Assembly: GCA_964386865.1 (NCBI GenBank)
Contig: CAYLUN010000057.1
Span: forward strand, 1-35,030
DNA: 35,030 bases
Source: CAYLUN01 sp964386865
GTDB taxonomy: Bacteria; Verrucomicrobiota; Kiritimatiellia; RFP12; UBA1067
Direction: 5' to 3'
Part shown: piece after piece, positions 1-7,499 of the stretch
How the letters are laid out: each line of letters starts with the position of its first letter
How positions within the stretch are numbered: the first letter of the stretch is position 1
The notes under the pieces: model-generated
The model's database searches: none
Told to the model about the DNA's origin: nothing
Seen by the model: only the letters and a program-made list of their open reading frames with translations
Made by a program: the position numbers and the translations under genes

Positions 1-486
1 CTGCTGTGGGAGTGGCGCTTCCGGGTTGCTAATCACCCGTGGAACCGCAGCCCGGTGCTGGCGATCCGCGACGGGCCGTGGAAGCTGCTGCTGAACCCCG
101 ACCGCAGCCGCGTGGAGTTGTACGACGTGGAGCGCGACCCCGGCGAGTCCGACAACGTGGCGGACGGACACGCCGACGTCGTGGCGCGGCTGAGCGAGCG
201 GGCGCTCGCGTGGCAGCGGACGCTGCCGCCGGGGCCGATCGAGTCTGCGGCGGGGCGGAACGATTACGCGTGGCCGCAGGAGGGCGCGGTCCCCAAGGCG
301 GCGGCGGAGCGCGGGCCGATGTTCGCGAAGAGCGACAAGAACCAGGACGGCGAGCTGTCGCGCGAGGAGTATCTGGGCAACTTCCCGGGCGACGAACGGC
401 GCGTGGGCGAGGAGCGTTTTCCGGCGTTCGACGCCAACAAGGACGGCAAGCTGAGCCGCGACGAATTCATCTACCGGGGGCAGTGA
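1..486 (+). CDS. Sulfatase, C-terminal part, with two EF-hand motifs (5' end outside window)
   Basis: The frame is open from base 1, so the gene starts upstream and only the last 161 residues are visible. The stretch reading LAIRDGPWKLLL and ELYDVERDPGESDNVA is the usual C-terminal signature of arylsulfatase-type enzymes, which hydrolyse sulfate esters of carbohydrates. The catalytic formylglycine site lies in the missing N-terminal part and cannot be checked. After a linker come two EF-hand calcium loops: DKNQDGELSREE (visible residues 112-123) and DANKDGKLSRDE (144-155). Both have the D-x-N-x-D-G pattern and a Glu at position 12. A C-terminal EF-hand pair on a sulfatase is seen in Planctomycetes and related bacteria. 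The enzyme is probably secreted, as its family usually is, though the signal peptide is out of view. Confidence 0.85.
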   Translation: MLWEWRFRVANHPWNRSPVLAIRDGPWKLLLNPDRSRVELYDVERDPGESDNVADGHADVVARLSERALAWQRTLPPGPIESAAGRNDYAWPQEGAVPKAAAERGPMFAKSDKNQDGELSREEYLGNFPGDERRVGEERFPAFDANKDGKLSRDEFIYRGQ

Positions 487-502
487 GCGGGGTGGCAACT
501 CG

Positions 503-552
503 GTAGGGACGCCCCGTCGGCGTCCGCGGACGGCAGGGGCTGCCGTCCCTAC
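503..552. repeat. REP-like inverted hairpin pair (REPIN type), copy 1
   Basis: GTAG (503-506) precedes a hairpin with arms GGACGCC (507-513) and GGCGTCC (519-525). A second hairpin follows at once, GGACGGCA (528-535) and TGCCGTCC (541-548), and is closed by CTAC (549-552), the complement of GTAG. Two palindromes in opposite orientation, each with an outer GTAG, is the architecture of bacterial REP doublets. A near-identical copy lies in reverse orientation at 20366-20418. The element sits just after the sulfatase stop codon. Confidence 0.7.
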
Positions 553-645
553 CGGAGAGCGGACGGCAAGGGGCTGCCGTCCCTGCCGGAGAGCGGACGG
601 CAAGGGGCTACCGGCCCTACCGGAGAGCGGACGGTACGGGCTGAG
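528..645. repeat. 34-bp tandem repeat derived from the REP-like hairpin
   Basis: The right-hand hairpin of the REP pair is repeated in tandem. Units begin at 528 (33 bp), 561 (34 bp), 595 (34 bp) and 629 (partial and diverged). Each starts GGACGG and ends CCGGAGAGC. The first two keep a perfect GGACGGCA/TGCCGTCC stem; the third and fourth have lost it. The array fills the space between the sulfatase and the beta-propeller gene up to about 20 bp before the latter's start. Confidence 0.75.
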
Positions 646-667
646 GGCCTAACAAAGGGAACGAGAC

Positions 668-1882
668 ATGGCACGACGGACACGGCTGACACACGTAGGC
701 TTGCACATGCTGTTCGCGTGTGCGTGCGGCTCGGCGCTCGCGGGCGACTGGCCCTGCTGGCGCGGGCCGGATCGCAGCGGCATCTCGGACGAGGCCGGGC
801 TGCGCTGGGCCGGAAAAGCCAACCGCTTGACCACGCTCTGGACGGCGTCGGTGGGCAAGGGGTTCTCGTCGTTCGCGGTGGCGGGCGGGCGGGCCGTCAC
901 GATGGGTAACGCGGACGGGACGGACACGGTCTGGTGCTTCGACGCCGAGAAGGGGACGGTGCTCTGGAAGTACAGCTACCCGTGCGAACTGCAGCCGCTG
1001 GCGTACGAGGGCGGGCCGGGCTCCACGCCGGCGATCGCGGACGGCCGCGTGTACACGTTCAGCAAGGGCGGCGACCTGTTCTGCCTCGATGCGTCGGACG
1101 GGCGCGTGATCTGGGCGAAGACGTTCGCGCTGTGGCCCTGGCGCAAGGGCGACTGGAAGAACACGTGGCGCTATGCGGGCTCGCCGCTGGTGCTCGACGG
1201 ACATCTCTACCTGAGCCTTGGCGAGGCGGGTTCGGCGTTCGACGCAAAGGACGGCAAGGAGCTTTGGCGGAGCGAGGCCGGGCATCCGGGGTACTCCTCG
1301 CCGGTGCCGTTCCGGGCGGGCGGCGTGCAGGCGCTGGCGCTCTTCTCGGCTCAGGGGGTGGTCGGCGTCGAGGCGGCGTCCGGGAAGCGGCTCTGGGAGA
1401 TCCCGTGGCGCACGGAGTGGGACTTCAACGCGGCCGACCCGATCATCCGCGACGGCAAGCTGTTCGTGTCGTCGGGCAACAACGCGGGGTGCGCGCTCTA
1501 CGACCTCTCGGCAAACCCGCCGCGCGAGGTGTGGCGCAACAAGAACCTCCGGACGCCCATGTGTGGCGCGGTGCTGTGGCAGGGGCACCTGTACGGCTTC
1601 AACGACGCGGACCTCGCGTGTGTCGAGTGGGAGACGGGCGTGCTAAAGTGGGCCCTGCGCGACGTGCGGCGCGGCTCGCTGGTCGTGGCGGAGGGCAACT
1701 TGGTGGCGCTGAGCGAGAACGGGGCGCTCGCGGTCGCGCCCGCCTCGCCGGAGGGGTTCCGGCCGCTCCTGCGGGCGCAGGCGCTGACGGGCCGCTGCTG
1801 GACGTCGCCGGCGCTCGCGAACGGGCGTCTGTACCTCCGTAGCGCTCAGGGCGACGCGGCGTGCTATGACGTGCAGAGGTGA
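668..1882 (+). CDS. Secreted PQQ-like beta-propeller repeat protein
   Basis: This 404-residue protein starts at an ATG preceded by a purine-rich ribosome site (aaagggaacgag). Residues 1-26 form a signal peptide ending around SALAG. DWPCWRGPDRSG follows, the entry motif of the quinoprotein-like propeller proteins that are abundant in Planctomycetes and Verrucomicrobia. Several blades of the form A-x-x-x-G-[KR]-x-[FY] then [FC]-D-A-x-x-G-x-x-[LI]-W are visible, for example CFDAEKGTVLWK, CLDASDGRVIWA and AFDAKDGKELWR. These are beta-propeller repeats (PQQ_2 type). No dehydrogenase catalytic region is evident, so cofactor binding is doubtful and a scaffold or binding role is as likely. It follows the sulfatase in the same direction, separated by the repeat array. 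Confidence 0.85.
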   Translation: MARRTRLTHVGLHMLFACACGSALAGDWPCWRGPDRSGISDEAGLRWAGKANRLTTLWTASVGKGFSSFAVAGGRAVTMGNADGTDTVWCFDAEKGTVLWKYSYPCELQPLAYEGGPGSTPAIADGRVYTFSKGGDLFCLDASDGRVIWAKTFALWPWRKGDWKNTWRYAGSPLVLDGHLYLSLGEAGSAFDAKDGKELWRSEAGHPGYSSPVPFRAGGVQALALFSAQGVVGVEAASGKRLWEIPWRTEWDFNAADPIIRDGKLFVSSGNNAGCALYDLSANPPREVWRNKNLRTPMCGAVLWQGHLYGFNDADLACVEWETGVLKWALRDVRRGSLVVAEGNLVALSENGALAVAPASPEGFRPLLRAQALTGRCWTSPALANGRLYLRSAQGDAACYDVQR

Positions 1883-2007
1883 CCGGGGCCTGCGCGTCTT
1901 GCAGGTGACGGACGAAAAAGGTCTTTTGTGATGTCGCGACAGCAAGCGAAAGTAACGGCAAGACGGTCTTGGTGGTGAAGCTTCAAGCGCGTTGCTGATC
2001 GTTAACG

Positions 2008-2074
2008 CTGTAGTTCCGGCGCTGTGTCGCCGGAAACACGCCTCCTCTCCGCCGACGCAGCGGCGGAGCTACAG
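2008..2074. repeat. REP-like inverted hairpin pair with GTAG tetranucleotides
   Basis: Two 28-bp units face each other. The plus-strand unit (2008-2035) is CTGTAG followed by the stem TTCCGGCG/CGCCGGAA. The minus-strand unit (2047-2074) is CTGTAG followed by CTCCGCCG/CGGCGGAG. They match at 23 of 28 positions. Four of the five differences are two compensatory base-pair changes in the stem, so structure rather than sequence has been kept. GTAG next to the palindrome is a hallmark of REP elements mobilised by RAYT (TnpA-REP) enzymes. Confidence 0.7.
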
Positions 2075-2152
2075 GTCGGCGATCCTTGGGTCTTCGAGCG
2101 ACTCAGTTGCCTCCCTGCACACCGATTGCGGGTGTCAGGCGGTTGATCGACT

Positions 2153-2232
2153 GGGAGCGGGGACGCCCCCGTCCCCGAGCGAAAGTCGTCAGACGCTCGC
2201 CTCATTCAGGGGCGAGGGCGCCCCTGCTCCCT
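2153..2232. repeat. Second REP-like inverted hairpin pair, with GGAG tetranucleotides
   Basis: On the plus strand GGGAG (2153-2157) precedes the stem GGGGACG/CGTCCCC (2159-2165 and 2170-2176). On the minus strand GGGAG (complement of 2227-2231) precedes the stem CAGGGGCG/CGCCCCTG (2207-2214 and 2219-2226). GGAG is the other tetranucleotide commonly found at REP hairpins. Together with 2008-2074 it fills much of the 465-bp gene-free stretch 1883-2347, where I see no credible coding sequence. Confidence 0.5.
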
Positions 2233-2284
2233 CTGGAGGCCAGCGGATCGCCGATGCGCCCGGGCGTCTCCGGACAGTTACGGT

Positions 2285-2313
2285 TTGCTTCCCGTCGAGG
2301 TCTGTACTAGAAT
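2285..2313 (+). promoter_or_regulatory. Probable sigma70-type promoter for the SH3-M48-cyclase operon
   Basis: TTGCTT (2285-2290), a 17-bp spacer and TAGAAT (2308-2313, 5 of 6 to consensus) lie in a short AT-rich island, 35 bp before the start of the SH3 gene at 2348. The -35 box is weak (3 of 6). The location after the repeat region and the AT-rich -10 flank support it. Confidence 0.45.
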
Positions 2314-2347
2314 TTAAACGGTTTTTCAAATGGTAGGAGGTGTGAGT

Positions 2348-2818
2348 ATGAGTCGGTTTGGGCTTTGGGTGGCGGCGCTTTGCTTGGCAGGCGCGGCGCA
2401 CGCGGCAACGATGCGCGTGCAGGTGCAGGCCGGGCAGGTGCGCAGCACGCCCTCGTATCTGGGCGGCGTGGTGGCGACCGTCGGGTACGGGCAGCCGGTC
2501 GAGGTGGTGGCGACGCAAGGCGCGTGGCATCAGGTGCGTACGACGGACGGCAAGGACGGCTGGATGCACGAGTCGGCGCTGACCGCGAAACGCGTGTCGA
2601 TGCAGTCTGGCGGCGCGGTGCAAACGGGCGCGTCGGGCGACGAGATGGCGCTGGCCGGCAAGGGTTTCAACAAGGACGTCGAGGCGAAGTTCAAGGCCGA
2701 GCACGCCGACGCCGATTTCACGTGGGTCGACCGGATGGCGACGCTGAAGGCGTCCGCCTCGGAAATCGGGCGGTTCGTCGCGGACGGCGGGCTGGCCCAG
2801 CCGGGAGGTGCGAAATGA
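2348..2818 (+). CDS. Secreted bacterial SH3 (SH3b) domain protein
   Basis: This protein has 156 residues. I chose the ATG at 2348 because TAGGAGGTG lies 7 bp before it and the protein then begins with a compact signal peptide (MSRFGLWVAALCLAGAAHA). An in-frame ATG at 2330 would put extra residues ahead of that signal. Residues 22-77 form an SH3b fold (RVQVQAGQVRSTPSYLGG, then GQPVEVVATQGAWHQV and GWMHESAL), typically a cell-wall-binding module. The C-terminal third contains GFNKDVEAKFKAEH and a predicted helix, VDRMATLKASASEIGRFV; it is not an SH3 domain and I cannot name it. The stop overlaps the ATG of the M48 protease by 4 nt (ATGA), so the two are translationally coupled and probably act together in the envelope. 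Confidence 0.8.
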   Translation: MSRFGLWVAALCLAGAAHAATMRVQVQAGQVRSTPSYLGGVVATVGYGQPVEVVATQGAWHQVRTTDGKDGWMHESALTAKRVSMQSGGAVQTGASGDEMALAGKGFNKDVEAKFKAEHADADFTWVDRMATLKASASEIGRFVADGGLAQPGGAK

Positions 2819-3729
2819 AGTGCGGACTACTGAGCCTCACGGGCGGCCTCTCGCTGGCCTTGGCCCTCATTCCGACGGGCTGCTCAACCGTGGCGAAAGT
2901 CGGCACCATGGCGGGTCAGGCCGCTGGCGTGATCACGGCCGATCAGGCGGAGTCGATCAACCGGACCGCCGTGGCTGTGGAGAAGACCTACCAGGACATC
3001 ACGCCGGAACAGGAGTACTACATCGGGCGGTCCGTGGCGGCCACGGTGCTCGCGGCCTACAAGCCGTATGACGCGGCCGCGCTGAACCAGTACGTCAATA
3101 CGCTGGGGCAGACGCTGGCGCTCTCCTCGGACAAGCCGGAGACCTTCGGGGGCTACCACTTCCTCGTGTTGGAGACGGATGAGGTCAACGCGTTCGCCGC
3201 GCCGGGCGGGCTGATCCTTGTGTCGCGCGGCCTGCTCCGCTGCTGCCGCAGCGAGGATGCGCTGGCCGCCGTGCTGGCGCACGAGATCGGGCACGTGCAG
3301 GGCCAGCACGGGCTGAAGGCGATCAAGAAGGGTCGGCTGACGTCCGCGCTGACGATCATGGCCGTCGAGGCCGGGAAGACCTTGGCCGGCGAGAATATGG
3401 CCCAGGTGGTCAAGGCCTTCGAGGGCAGTGTGACGGACGTGACCTCGACGCTGATGAACAGCGGCTATGCCCGCGGGCTGGAGACGGAGGCGGACGCGGC
3501 CGCGGTTCAGATACTGGCGCGTGCGGGCTATGACCCGCGGGCGCTGGCGGACCTGCTCTCGCAGATGGCGCCGCGGCTGGCGGCCGACGCGCGGGGCTTC
3601 GGCAAGACCCACCCGTCGCCGGAGGCGCGACTCCAGCAGGTGGGCAGCCTGCTCAACACGCCGCCGGCTGCCGCCGCTCCTGCGGCGCGGCAGCAGCGCT
3701 TCAACGCTGCCGTCGCGCTGGCGCGGTAA
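2815..3729 (+). CDS. M48-family zinc metalloprotease, probable lipoprotein
   Basis: This 304-residue protein starts at an ATG overlapping the SH3 gene's stop, with GGAGGTG upstream. A hydrophobic leader ends in PTGC with Cys23 as the likely lipid anchor, although the lipobox lacks the usual Leu at -3. Zinc-binding HEIGH lies at residues 156-160, followed by the second conserved segment LETEADAAAVQ (222-232), whose Glu supplies the third metal ligand. EVNAFAAPGGLILVSRGLL is the conserved substrate-strand region of M48 peptidases of the BepA/LoiP/Oma1 type. These degrade or assist folding of envelope proteins. It sits between the SH3 protein and a CHASE2-cyclase, only 15 nt before the latter, so the three genes form one operon. 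Confidence 0.92.
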   Translation: MKCGLLSLTGGLSLALALIPTGCSTVAKVGTMAGQAAGVITADQAESINRTAVAVEKTYQDITPEQEYYIGRSVAATVLAAYKPYDAAALNQYVNTLGQTLALSSDKPETFGGYHFLVLETDEVNAFAAPGGLILVSRGLLRCCRSEDALAAVLAHEIGHVQGQHGLKAIKKGRLTSALTIMAVEAGKTLAGENMAQVVKAFEGSVTDVTSTLMNSGYARGLETEADAAAVQILARAGYDPRALADLLSQMAPRLAADARGFGKTHPSPEARLQQVGSLLNTPPAAAAPAARQQRFNAAVALAR

Positions 3730-3744
3730 CGGGCGGCACCTCCT

Positions 3745-5736
3745 ATGCGTAAACGCCTGCTCCAGAGCCTGGCCGTCGGATGCGGGGCCGCGGGCCTCGC
3801 GCTCGCCCTGTGGCTGGCGGGCGCGCTGGAGCGCTTGGAGTCCTCCACCTGGGCGTGGCGGGTGACGACGTTCGCGGCGCATCGTACGCCGTGCGCCGAC
3901 GTGAAGGTTGTCCTCATCGACCAGGCCAGCCTGGACTGGGGGGCCGCGCCGGAGCGGGGCTGGACGTGGCCGTGGCCGCGCGTGGTGTACGCGCCGCTGC
4001 TGGAGCACGTGCGTCGCGGCGGCGCGCGTGTCGTGGCGTTCGACCTGCTCTTCACCGAGCCTTCGGCGTACGGCGTCGCAGACGACGAGGCCTTCGGCGA
4101 TGCCATCCGGCGCGCGCCCGGCTTCGTCGGCGCGGCCTTTTACGGGCGCGACCGCGTGACGCTCCCGATCCCGGCTGTGGCGACGAATGCCGCGCTGCTG
4201 GCGAACGTGAAGGACGACCCCGACGCCGACGGCGTGTTCCGTCGGGCGACGCTGTTTCGAACACGCGAGAACCGGGAGCGGGCACCCTCGCTCGGGCTGG
4301 CCGCGTGGCAGCTCGGCACGGGCGCGAGCCAGTCGGGCGCGGAGGGCGCGCCCTTGGATTCCGGCGGCCGGCTGCTGCTGAACTTTGCCGGACGCGGGGG
4401 GCGCCACGAGGCGTACAGCGCGGCGGAGGTGATCCAGTCCGGCCTGCGCCTCGCGCAAGGCGAAAAGCCGGCGCTCGACCCGTCGGTCTTCAGCAACGCC
4501 TACGTGCTGGTGGGCGTCAGCGCGCCAGGGCTGATGGACGTGCGGCCGACGCCGGTCAGCCGCGTGGCGCCGGGCATCGAGATCCACGCGACCGTGCTCG
4601 ACAACCTGCTGACGGGCAAGTTCCTCTGTGACGCGCCGCGCCCGTGGGCGGGGCTGCTCGCCCTGCTCATGGGGTGGGGCGCGGCGGCGCTCGTGCTGCG
4701 GGCGAGGTGCGCGCGCCAGACGGTTCTCGCGTATGCGGCCTGCCTGCCGGTGCCGGTGGCCGCGTCGTTCGCGGGGTATGCGGCGGGCTTCTGGTGGCCG
4801 CTGGTCATGGGCGTGCTCGCGGTGGCGTTTGCGCTGGTGGCCGCGACGCTCGTGAACTACGCGACCGAGGGGCGGCAGCGGGCCTTCATCCGCAACGCGT
4901 TCCGCTACTACTTGGGCGACGAGGTGATCGAGCAGATGCTGGCTGACCCGAGCCGCCTGAAGCTCGGCGGCGAGAAGCGGGAGCTGACGGTCTTTTTCTC
5001 GGACCTCGAGAAGTTCTCCACATTTTCGGAGCGGCTGAAGCCGGAGGAGCTGATTGCGCTCTTGAACGACTACCTCAGCGAGATGGGCACGATCATCAAG
5101 GAGGAGGGCGGCTACCTCGACAAGTACATCGGCGACGCGATCGTGGCCTTCTGGAACGCGCCGGTCGGGCAGCCTGACCACGCGGCGCGCGCCTGTCGCG
5201 CCGCAGTGCGCTGCCAGCGACGGCTGGCAGAGATCCGCGGGCGGATCGAGCGCGAGACGGGGGTGGTGCTGCGGGCGCGAATCGGGCTCAACACGGGCTT
5301 CGCGACCGTCGGCAACATGGGGTCGTACGAGCGCTTCAACTACACGATTCTGGGCGACGCGGCCAACCTCGCCTCGCGGCTGGAAGGGGCGAACAAGGCG
5401 TTCGGCACCTTCATCATGGTTTCCGAAAGCACCTGGGAGCACGCGGGTGGCGACTGGGCGGGCCGCGAGTTGGCGCGGCTGAAAGTGGTCGGCCGCAAGG
5501 CGCCGGTGCGCGTGTACGAGCTGGCGGGGCTGCCGGGCGAGCCGCGGCCCGAGGGGTGGGGCGATTTCGACGCCGGGCGCGCGCTGGCCGACGCCGGGCG
5601 GTACGCGGAGGCGCGCGCGCTGTTCGAGCGGTGGCCGGACGATCCGGCGGCCCGCGCCTACGCGGGGCGCTGCGTGCAGCTGGAGGCGCAGCCGCCCGTG
5701 GACGGCCCGGGCGTGTGGGAGCTGACGGAGAAATGA
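3745..5736 (+). CDS. CHASE2-domain class III adenylate cyclase (membrane-bound)
   Basis: This protein has 663 residues. An N-terminal membrane helix (about 5-28) leads into an extracytoplasmic CHASE2 sensor domain (about 30-295; VKVVLIDQASL, GGARVVAFDLLF, GIEIHATVLDNLL). Three membrane helices follow (about 301-318, 328-346, 350-370), then a cytoplasmic class III cyclase domain (about 410-595). Active-site residues are complete: metal-binding Asp420 (FFSDLEKF) and Asp464, Lys460 (DKYIGDA), Thr534 (FNYTILGD), and Asn541 and Arg545 (ANLASR). Lys with Thr at the base-recognition positions indicates ATP rather than GTP. The C-terminal tail (about 605-640) resembles one TPR-like helical pair. CHASE2 domains sense unknown envelope signals; being in an operon with the SH3 and M48 genes suggests envelope stress as the input. 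Confidence 0.93.
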   Translation: MRKRLLQSLAVGCGAAGLALALWLAGALERLESSTWAWRVTTFAAHRTPCADVKVVLIDQASLDWGAAPERGWTWPWPRVVYAPLLEHVRRGGARVVAFDLLFTEPSAYGVADDEAFGDAIRRAPGFVGAAFYGRDRVTLPIPAVATNAALLANVKDDPDADGVFRRATLFRTRENRERAPSLGLAAWQLGTGASQSGAEGAPLDSGGRLLLNFAGRGGRHEAYSAAEVIQSGLRLAQGEKPALDPSVFSNAYVLVGVSAPGLMDVRPTPVSRVAPGIEIHATVLDNLLTGKFLCDAPRPWAGLLALLMGWGAAALVLRARCARQTVLAYAACLPVPVAASFAGYAAGFWWPLVMGVLAVAFALVAATLVNYATEGRQRAFIRNAFRYYLGDEVIEQMLADPSRLKLGGEKRELTVFFSDLEKFSTFSERLKPEELIALLNDYLSEMGTIIKEEGGYLDKYIGDAIVAFWNAPVGQPDHAARACRAAVRCQRRLAEIRGRIERETGVVLRARIGLNTGFATVGNMGSYERFNYTILGDAANLASRLEGANKAFGTFIMVSESTWEHAGGDWAGRELARLKVVGRKAPVRVYELAGLPGEPRPEGWGDFDAGRALADAGRYAEARALFERWPDDPAARAYAGRCVQLEAQPPVDGPGVWELTEK

Positions 5737-5802
5737 GTGCGGCAGCAGATCAATTTTTTGTCGGCGGCCTGAGTGCACGCCGGCGGCAAGAGGGAGCACG
5801 GT

Positions 5803-7419
5803 ATGAATGATGTGACAGGCTGGAGCATCGCGACGGTGATCGGCGTGGTTGCGGTGGGCGTGGCGTATCTGTCGCGGGCGGCCTTGGGCAAGCGCGTGGA
5901 AGCGGACGCGCGGGCGGACATGAACGCTCCGCGCGAGCGGCTGGCGGCGGTGTGGGGCCTGCTGGTGCCGGCTGTGACGGTGCTGTTCCTGTCGTGGCAG
6001 GCGCTGTTGGGCGGACGCTGGCACGACGGGTTCCACACGTGGACGGACGCCCACGACGCGTACATCCGCGCCTGGTTCTCGTTCTGGTGGCTCATGCTGC
6101 TGATCGACGGCTGCGAGTTCGCGCTGCGCCTGATCTTCGCCCTGCGCGGCAGGCCCTTCCCGGTTCCGCGCCTGATCCGCAACATCCTTCGCGTCGTGCT
6201 GGTGGCGTGCGCGGTGCTGCTCGTGGCCAAGGGCATTCTGAACCGCGATATCTCGACGGCCCTCGCCTCCACGGCGCTGCTCACCGCCGTCATCGGCTTC
6301 GCGCTACAGGGCGTGCTGGGGAACCTGCTGGCGGGCCTGTCCATGCACGTGGTGCGCTCCACGGTTCCGGGCGACTGGGTGGCTGTCGGCGACGTCGAGG
6401 GAGAGGTGATCGAGACGAACTGGCGCGAGACGCGCCTGCGCACGGTCGGGGGCCACGTGCTGGTTCTGCCCAACAGCAAGGTGGCGGAGTCGGTGATCCA
6501 CAACATGACCCACCCCACGCCGCTGCGCCGCATCAGCGTGGCGGTGGGCGCGAGCTACTCGGACGCGCCGGCCGACGTGATCGCGGCGCTCGAGGCGGCG
6601 GCGCTGAGCGTGCCCGACGTGCTGCGCGAGCCTAAGCCCATGGCGGTTCTGACGCAGTATCTGGACTTCGGCATCAACTACGAGCTGCGGTTCTGGACGA
6701 ACCGCTACTTCGATCGCGCCCGGCTCATCAGCGACGTGCAGTGCCGCATCTGGTATCAGTTCAAGCGGCACGGCATCGAGATTCCCTTCCCGATGAGCGA
6801 CAAGCTGTTGAACGACTTCATGGAGGTCGTCTACCACCAGCGCACGACGCCGCCCTCGGACGAGCAGGTGGAGCGGCATCTGGCCGAACTGAAGCGGAGC
6901 GACTTCTGCCGGAAACTGCTGCTGGACGCGCAGGGGGAGTCGCTGGTCGACGACGAGGCGCTGCGTCCTGTCGTGCGGATGATGCGGCGCGTGTTCTACA
7001 CGAAGGGCGAGACGCTCTTCCGGCAGGGCGAGACGGGCGAAACGGCGTACGTGCTGGTGCGCGGCACAGTCGACGGGCGCGTCGAGTTCGATGCGGATGT
7101 GGCGCCCCATGCGTTCTCTGTCCACGCGGGCGCTTTGCTGGGCGAGATGAGCCTGGTGACGGGGCTCCCGCGCACGGCCACCTTGGTGGCGGCGGACGAG
7201 GTGCAACTGCTGGAGATTCCGCACGAAGCCTTCGTCAGGCTCCTGGGTGTAAGGGACGACATCCCCGACAAGCTGGCCGAGCTCTCGGCGCAGCGCGCGG
7301 CGCAGAACGCGGCCATGTTCGATCAGCTGAAGGCGATGCCGCGGGCCGGGCTCAAGGAGTCGCTGCAGCGCGACAGCATCCTCAAGCGCTTCATGCGCAT
7401 GCTCTCGTTCAAGGCGTGA
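5803..7419 (+). CDS. MscS-family mechanosensitive channel with C-terminal cyclic-nucleotide-binding domain
   Basis: This protein has 538 residues. The ATG at 5803 is preceded by AGAGGGAG; an in-frame GTG at 5773 would add ten non-hydrophobic residues and is less likely. Membrane helices lie at about 7-24, 48-68, 90-113 and 127-143. The pore helix and MscS signature follow at about 150-182 (TALLTAVIGFALQGVLGNLLAG), then the MscS beta and alpha/beta domains (about 183-340). Residues 395-490 are a cyclic-nucleotide-binding domain. Its phosphate-binding cassette LGEMSLVTGLPRTAT keeps Gly447-Glu448 and Arg457, the residues that hold the cyclic phosphate. This is the architecture of bacterial cyclic-nucleotide-gated (bCNG) MscS relatives. 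It lies 66 nt after the CHASE2 cyclase with no terminator between, and is probably co-transcribed, so the cyclase's cAMP may gate it. Confidence 0.93.
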   Translation: MNDVTGWSIATVIGVVAVGVAYLSRAALGKRVEADARADMNAPRERLAAVWGLLVPAVTVLFLSWQALLGGRWHDGFHTWTDAHDAYIRAWFSFWWLMLLIDGCEFALRLIFALRGRPFPVPRLIRNILRVVLVACAVLLVAKGILNRDISTALASTALLTAVIGFALQGVLGNLLAGLSMHVVRSTVPGDWVAVGDVEGEVIETNWRETRLRTVGGHVLVLPNSKVAESVIHNMTHPTPLRRISVAVGASYSDAPADVIAALEAAALSVPDVLREPKPMAVLTQYLDFGINYELRFWTNRYFDRARLISDVQCRIWYQFKRHGIEIPFPMSDKLLNDFMEVVYHQRTTPPSDEQVERHLAELKRSDFCRKLLLDAQGESLVDDEALRPVVRMMRRVFYTKGETLFRQGETGETAYVLVRGTVDGRVEFDADVAPHAFSVHAGALLGEMSLVTGLPRTATLVAADEVQLLEIPHEAFVRLLGVRDDIPDKLAELSAQRAAQNAAMFDQLKAMPRAGLKESLQRDSILKRFMRMLSFKA

Positions 7420-7499
7420 GGGCCACTCAAACCGTCCGCAATAGGCCGTGATCGTGTTGCGGCTAACGGCGAAAATGCCGGACCTGCGGGATTTTGAGA

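Noticed and set aside
528..645. Short tandem array considered as a CRISPR
   Set aside because: Units are contiguous with no unique spacers, and there are no cas genes nearby.
668..1882. Annotating the beta-propeller protein as a PQQ-dependent dehydrogenase
   Set aside because: It is too short and shows only propeller repeats; no cofactor-binding disulfide or catalytic Asp region can be identified.
2884..6054. Minus-strand open frame of about 1050 codons opposite the M48 and cyclase genes
   Set aside because: Its translation is Arg/His/Pro/Gln-rich with no domain, and it mirrors two well-supported plus-strand genes. It is the usual antisense openness of very GC-rich genes.
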